Origin: Apostichopus japonicus
Lineage: Eukaryota; Echinodermata; Holothuroidea; Aspidochirotida; Stichopodidae
Direction: 5' to 3'
Assembly: GCF_037975245.1 (NCBI RefSeq)
Contig: NC_092580.1
Span: 917,001 to 981,000, forward strand
Length of the DNA stretch: 64,000 nucleotides
Shown here: in pieces, positions 58,401 through 64,000 of the stretch
Layout: each line of letters opens with the position of its first letter
Position numbering within the stretch: position 1 is the first letter of the stretch
Translations under genes and position numbers: made by a program
The notes under the pieces: model-generated
What the model saw: only the letters and a program-made list of their open reading frames with translations
What the model was told of the DNA's origin: nothing
The model's database searches: none

Positions 58401-60520
58401 TGCTCTGTACCTCGAGAGCGTGACGTATTTTGGATCGCGGGCTCGAGACCAGGTGGGGGCAGTTTGCTTTTGCCGCGATCTCATACGGTCTCTGGAACTT
58501 TAAGTATTAGAAACGAACATAGATTTATATCAACTGCTGTCGTGGCGCGGTTGGTTGCTCTGTACCTCGAGAGCGTGACGTATTTTGGATCGCGGGCTCG
58601 AGACCAGGTGGGGGCAGTTTGCTTTTGCCGCGATCTCATACGGTCTCTGGAACTTTAAGTATTAGAAACGAACATAGATTTATATCAACTGCTGTCGTGG
58701 CGCGGTTGGTTGCTCTGTACCTCGATAGCGTGACGTATTTTGGATCGCCGTCTCGAGACCAGGTGGGGGCAGTTTGCTTTTGCCGCGATCCCATACGGTC
58801 TCTGGAACTTTAAGTATTAGAAACGAACATAGATTTATATCAACTGCTGTCGTGGCGCGGTTGGTTGCTCTGTACCTCGAGAGCGTGACGTATTTTGGAT
58901 CGCGGGCTCGAGACCAGGTGGGGGCAGTTCTGCTTTTGCCGCGATCTCATACGGTCTCTGGAACTTTAAGTATTAGAAACGAACATAGATTTATATCAAC
59001 TGCTGTCGTGGCGCGGTTGGTTGCTCTGTACCTCGAGAGGGTGACGTATTTTGGATCGCGGGCTCGAGACCAGGTGGGGGCAGTTTGCTTTTGCCGCGAT
59101 CTCATACGGTCTCTGGGAACTTTAAGTATTAGAAACGAACATAGATTTATATCAACTGCTGTGGTGGCGCGGTTGGTTGCTCTGTACCTCGAGAGCGTGA
59201 CGTATTTTGGATCGCTTGCTCGAGACCAGGTGGGCGCAGTTTGCTTTTGCCGCGATCTTATACGTTCTCTGGAACTTTAAGTATTAGAAACGAACATAGA
59301 TTTATATCAACTGCTGTCGTGGCGCGGTTGGTTGTGCTCTGTACCTCGAGAGCGTGACGTATTTTGGATCGCGGGCTCGAGACCAGGTGGGGGCAGTTTG
59401 CTTTTGCCGCGATCTCATACGGTCTCTGGAACTTTAAGTATTAGAAACGAACATAGATTTATATCAACTGCTGTCGTGGCGCGGTTGGTTGTGCTCTGTA
59501 CCTCGAGAGCGTGACGTATTTTGGATCGCGGGCTCGAGACCAGGTGGGGGCAGTTTGCTTTTGCCGCGATCTCATACGGTCTCTGGAACTTTAAGTATTA
59601 GAAACGAACATAGATTTATATCAACTGCTGTCGTTACGCGGTTGGTTGCTCTGTACCTCGAGAGCGTGACGTATTTTGGATCGCGGGCTCGAGACCAGGT
59701 GGGGGCAGTTTGCTTTTGCCGCGATCTTATACGGTCTCTGGAACTTTAAGTGTTAGAAACGAACATAGATTTATATCAACTGCTGTCGTGGCGCGGTTGG
59801 TTGCTCTGTACCTCGAGAGCGTGACGTATTTTGGATCGTGGGCTCGAGACCAGGTGGGGGGAGTTTGCTTTTGCCGCGATCTCATACGGTCTCTGGGAAC
59901 TTTAAGTATTAGAAACGAACATAGATTTATATCAACTGCTGTCGTGGCGCGGTTGGTTGCTCTGTACCTCGAGAGCGTGACGTATTTTGGATCGCGGGCT
60001 CGAGACCAGGTAGGGGCAGTTTGCTTTTGCCGCGATCTCATACGGTCTCTGGAACTTTAAGTATTAGAAACGAACATAGATTTATATCAACTGCTGTCGT
60101 GGCGCGGTTGGTTGCTCTGTACCTCGAGAGCGTGACGTATTTTGGATCGCGGGCTCGAGACCAGGTGGGGGCAGTTTGCTTTTGCCGCGATCTCATACGG
60201 TCTCTGGAACTTTAAGTATTAGAAACGAACATAGATTTATATCAACTGCTGTCGTGGCGCGGTTGGTTGCTCTGTACCTCGATAGCGTGACGTATTTTGG
60301 ATCGCCGTCTCGAGACCAGGTGGGGGCAGTTTGCTTTTGCCGCGATCCCATACGGTCTCTGGAACTTTAAGTATTAGAAACGAACATAGATTTATATCAA
60401 CTGCTGTCGTGGCGCGGTTGGTTGCTCTGTACCTCGAGAGCGTGACGTATTTTGGATCGCGGGCTCGAGACCAGGTGGGGGCAGTTTGCTTTTGCCGCGA
60501 TCTTATACGGTCTCTGGGAA
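52430..60520. repeat. 4,045-bp (26-monomer) tandem duplication
   Basis: Variant order in about 52,430-56,470 repeats in 56,475-60,500 at a constant offset of 4,045 bp (52,551/56,596; 53,576/57,621; 54,729/58,774; 55,287/59,332; 56,286/60,331). A one-base insertion AGTTCTGCTTTT occurs at 54,881 and again exactly 4,045 bp later at 58,926. GATCGCCGTCTCGAG and GTCGTTACGCGG markers are also shared. Confidence 0.9.
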
Positions 60521-61760
60521 CTTTAAGTATTAGAAACGAACATAGATTTATATCAACTGCTGTCGTGGCGCGGTTGGTTGCTCTGTACCTCGAGAGCGTG
60601 ACGTATTTTGGATCGCGGGCTCGAGACCAGGTGGGGGCAGTTTGCTTTTGCCGCGATCTCATACGGTCTCTGGGAACTTTAAGTATTAGAAACGAACATA
60701 GATTTATATCAACTGCTGTCGTGGCGCGGTTGGTTGCTCTGTACCTCGAGAGCGTGACGTATTTTGGATCGCGGGCTCGAGACCAGGTGGGGGCAGTTTG
60801 CTTTTGCCGCGATCTCATACGGTCTCTGGAACTTTAAGTGTTAGAAACGAACATAGATTTATATCAACTGCTGTCGTGGCGCGGTTGGTTGCTCTGTACC
60901 TCGAGAGCGTGACGTATTTTGGATCGTGGGCTCGAGACCAGGTGGGGGGAGTTTGCTTTTGCCGCGATCTCATACGGTCTCTGGGAACTTTAAGTATTAG
61001 AAACGAACATAGATTTATATCAACTGCTGTCGTGGCGCGGTTGGTTGCTCTGTACCTCGAGAGCGTGACGTATTTTGGATCGCGGGCTCGAGACCAGGTA
61101 GGGGCAGTTTGCTTTTGCCGCGATCTCATACGGTCTCTGGAACTTTAAGTATTAGAAACGAACATAGATTTATATCAACTGCTGTCGTGGCGCGGTTGGT
61201 TGCTCTGTACCTCGAGAGCGTGACGTATTTTGGATCGCGGGCTCGAGACCAGGTGGGGGCAGTTTGCTTTTGCCGCGATCTCATACGGTCTCTGGAACTT
61301 TAAGTATTAGAAACGAACATAGATTTATATCAACTGCTGTCGTGGCGCGGTTGGTTGCTCTGTACCTCGATAGCGTGACGTATTTTGGATCGCCGTCTCG
61401 AGACCAGGTGGGGGCAGTTTGCTTTTGCCGCGATCCCATACGGTCTCTGGAACTTTAAGTATTAGAAACGAACATAGATTTATATCAACTGCTGTCGTGG
61501 CGCGGTTGGTTGCTCTGTACCTCGAGAGCGTGACGTATTTTGGATCGCGGGCTCGAGACCAGGTGGGGGCAGTTTGCTTTTGCCGCGATCTCATACGGTC
61601 TCTGGAACTTTAAGTATTAGAAACGAACATAGATTTATATCAACTGCTGTGGTGGCGCGGTTGGTTGCTCTGTACCTCGAGAGCGTGACGTATTTTGGAT
61701 CGCTTGCTCGAGACCAGGTGGGCGCAGTTTGCTTTTGCCGCGATCTTATACGTTCTCTGG
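59710..61760. repeat. 1,088-bp (7-monomer) tandem duplication
   Basis: The series AAGTGTTAGAAACG, GATCGTGGGCTC with GGGGGGAG, CAGGTAGGGGC, then GATCGCCGTCTC at 59,710-60,360 recurs at 60,798-61,450 with offset 1,088 bp (60,021/61,109; 60,176/61,264). It overlaps the end of the second 4,045-bp unit, so it arose after or within that duplication. Confidence 0.85.
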
Positions 61761-64000
61761 AACTTTAAGTATTAGAAACGAACATAGATTTATATCAACT
61801 GCTGTCGTGGCGCGGTTGGTTGTGCTCTGTACCTCGAGAGCGTGACGTATTTTGGATCGCGGGCTCGAGACCAGGTGGGGGCAGTTTGCTTTTGCCGCGA
61901 TCTCATACGGTCTCTGGAACTTTAAGTATTAGAAACGAACATAGATTTATATCAACTGCTGTCGTGGCGCGGTTGGTTGTGCTCTGTACCTCGAGAGCGT
62001 GACGTATTTTGGATCGCGGGCTCGAGACCAGGTGGGGGCAGTTTGCTTTTGCCGCGATCTCATACGGTCTCTGGAACTTTAAGTATTAGAAACGAACATA
62101 GATTTATATCAACTGCTGTCGTGGCGCGGTTGGTTGCTCTGTACCTCGAGAGCGTGACGTATTTTGGATCGCGGGCTCGAGACCAGCTGGGGGCAGTTTG
62201 CTTTTGCCGCGATCTTATACGGCCCCTGGAACTTTAAGTATTAGAAACGAACATAGATTTATATCAACTGCTGTCGTTTCGCGATTGGTTGCTCTGTACC
62301 TCGAGAGCGTGACGTATTTTGGATCGCGGGCTCGAGACCAGGTGGGGGCAGTTTGCTTTTGCCGCGATCCCATACGGTCTCTGGAACTTTAAGTATTAGA
62401 AACGAACATAGATTTATATCAACTGCTGTCGTGGCGCGGTTGGTTGCTCTGTACCTCGAGAGCGTGACGTATTTTGGATCGCGGGCTCGAGACCAGGTGG
62501 GGGCAGTTTGCTTTTGCCGCGATCTCATACGGTCTCTGGAACTTTAAGTATTAGAAACGAACATAGATTTATATCAACTGCTGTCGTGGCGCGGTTGGTT
62601 GCTCTGTACCTCGAGAGCGTGACGTATTTTGGATCGCGGGCTCGAGACCAGGTGGGGGCAGTTTGCTTTTGCCGCGATTTCATACGGTCTCTGGAACTTT
62701 AAGTATTAGAAACGAACATAGATTTATATCAACTGCTGTCGTGGCGCGGTTGGTTACTCTGTACCTCGAGAGCGTGACGTATTTTGGATCGCGGGCTCGA
62801 GACCAGGTGGGGGCAGTTTGCTTTTGCCGCGATCTCATACGGTCTCTGGCAACTTTAAGTATTAGAAACGAACATAGATTTATGTCAACTGCTGTCGTGG
62901 CGCGGTTGGTTGCTCTGTACCTCGAGAGCGTGACGTATTTTGGATCGCGGGCTCGAGACCAGGTGGGGGCAGTTTGCTTTTGCCGCGATCTTATACGGTC
63001 TCTGGGAACTTTAAGTATTAGAAACGAACATAGATTTATATCAACTGCTGTCGTGGCGCGGTTGGTTGCTCTGTACCTCGAGAGCGTGACGTATTTTGGA
63101 TCGCGGGCTCGAGACCAGGTGGGGGCAGTTTGCTTTTGCCGCGATCTCATACGGTCTCTGGGAACTTTAAGTATTAGAAACGAACATAGATTTATATCAA
63201 CTGCTGTCGTGGCGCGGTTGGTTGCTCTGTACCTCGAGAGCGTGACGTATTTTGGATCGCTGGCTCGAGACCAGGTGGGGGCAGTTTGCTTTTGCCGCGA
63301 TCTTATACGGTCTCTGGAACTTTAAGTGTTAGAAACGAACATAGATTTATATCAACTGCTGTCGTGGCGCGGTTGGTTGCTCTGTACCTCGAGAGCGTGA
63401 CTTATTTTGGATCGCGGGCTCGAGACCAGGTGGGGGCAGTTTGCTTTTGCCGCGATCTTATACGGTCTCTGGGACTTTAAGTATTAGAAACGAACATAGA
63501 TTTATATCAACTGCTGTCGTGGCGCGGTTGGTTGCTCTGTACCTCGAGAGCGTGACGTATTTTGGATCGGGGGCTCGATACCAGGTGGGGGCAGTTTGCT
63601 TTTGCCGCGATCTCATACGGTCTCTGGGAACTTTAAGTATTAGAAACGAACATAGATTTATATCAACTGCTGTCGTGGCGCGGTTGGTTGCTCTGTACCT
63701 CGATAGCGTGACGTATTTTGGATCGCCGTCTCGAGACCAGGTGGGGGCAGTTTGCTTTTGCCGCGATCCCATACGGTCTCTGGAACTTTAAGTATTAGAA
63801 ACGAACATAGATTTATATCAACTGCTGTCGTGGCGCGGTTGGTTGCTCTGTACCTCGAGAGCGTGACGTATTTTGGATCGCCGTCTCGAGACCAGGTGGG
63901 GGCAGTTTGCTTTTGCCGCGATCCCATACGGTCTCTGGAACTTTAAGTATTAGAAACGAACATAGATTTATATCAACTGCTGTCGTGGCACGGTTGGTTG

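Larger units (their letters stand above)
15523..64000. repeat. Satellite DNA array, ~155-bp monomer, ~312 copies
   Basis: From about 15,523 to the window end every ~155 bp repeats one monomer without gaps or foreign insertions. Landmarks in order: AACTTTAAGTATTAGAAACG, AACATAGATTTATATCAACT, GCTGTCGTGGCGCGGTTGGT, CTCTGTACCTCGAGAGC, GTGACGTATTTTGGATCGCG, GGCTCGAGACCAGGTGGGGG, CAGTTTGCTTTTGCCGCGAT, ACGGTCTCTGG. Three length classes exist: 155 bp (CTCTGGAAC or CTCGGGAAC), 156 bp (CTCTGGGAAC) and 157 bp (TTGGTTGTGCTCTG instead of TTGGTTGCTCTG). About 48.5 kb divided by 155.3 gives about 312 copies, and the array continues beyond the window. Two CTCGAG sites occur per monomer. Copies differ at only a few recurrent positions, showing strong homogenisation. 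Confidence 0.98.

Noticed and set aside
15523-64000. CRISPR-like or rDNA/5S array
   Set aside because: Monomers are contiguous with no unique spacers, far longer than CRISPR repeats, and lack any rRNA signature. A satellite explains everything.
15523-64000. Functional tRNA gene cluster
   Set aside because: T-stem pairs poorly, the common form has lost the D-stem, no clear 7-nt anticodon loop exists, and TTTT lies between box A and box B. Kept only as tRNA-like ancestry.
15523-64000. Telomeric or subtelomeric repeat
   Set aside because: No TTAGGG-type hexamer runs are present; array position on the chromosome cannot be told from this window.

Overview
The window is eukaryotic nuclear DNA, most likely from a marine invertebrate. 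The evidence is spliced coding fragments with GT-AG introns, 5'-truncated L2/CR1-like non-LTR retrotransposons with short-repeat tails, a hAT-type non-autonomous element with an 8-bp target duplication, and a decayed multi-exon GIN1/Ginger-type integrase. A deuterostome such as an echinoderm is my guess from texture alone (TAGGCCTA-rich stretches, element types); no marker gene proves it. There is no bacterial-style gene organisation.

Layout. (1) 1-3.8 kb: two minus-strand exons of an unrecognised cysteine-rich protein (3600-3791 and 525-636) whose splice phases match. Their ~2.96-kb intron holds a non-LTR tail (1256-1612), an imperfect direct repeat (1976-2312) and a complete 912-bp hAT-like element (2475-3386). 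(2) 3.8-7.4 kb: no recognisable gene. (3) 7.4-10.1 kb: a 136-bp triplication, then five minus-strand pieces of an integrase gene with canonical splice sites but stops and frameshifts. (4) 10.1-15.5 kb: a repeat graveyard. It holds a PIF/Harbinger-like inverted-repeat element plus a partial second copy, a possible L1/Tx1-like reverse-transcriptase tail, a polypurine tract, AT microsatellites, and two L2-like 3' ends in opposite orientation. (5) ~15,523-64,000: one uninterrupted satellite array of 155/156/157-bp monomers, about 312 copies, running off the right edge.

The array is the main discovery. About half of each monomer reads as a tRNA-like RNA polymerase III unit. It has a 7-nt acceptor-like stem with 6 pairs, a box A match, an arm hairpin, a box B match (exact in some copies) and a T4/T5 terminator just past the acceptor 3' strand. 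The other half is unrelated spacer. The array therefore looks like a tRNA-derived (SINE-like) unit amplified into satellite DNA. Superimposed are nested higher-order duplications with periods of about 310, 1,088, 1,398, 1,867, 3,421 and 4,045 bp, and a dispersed 10,867-bp pair. The long open frames on both strands are a by-product of 156-bp (3n) monomers, not evidence of a protein.

All coordinates come from reading the sequence by eye. Family names rest on motif recognition, not on a database search.
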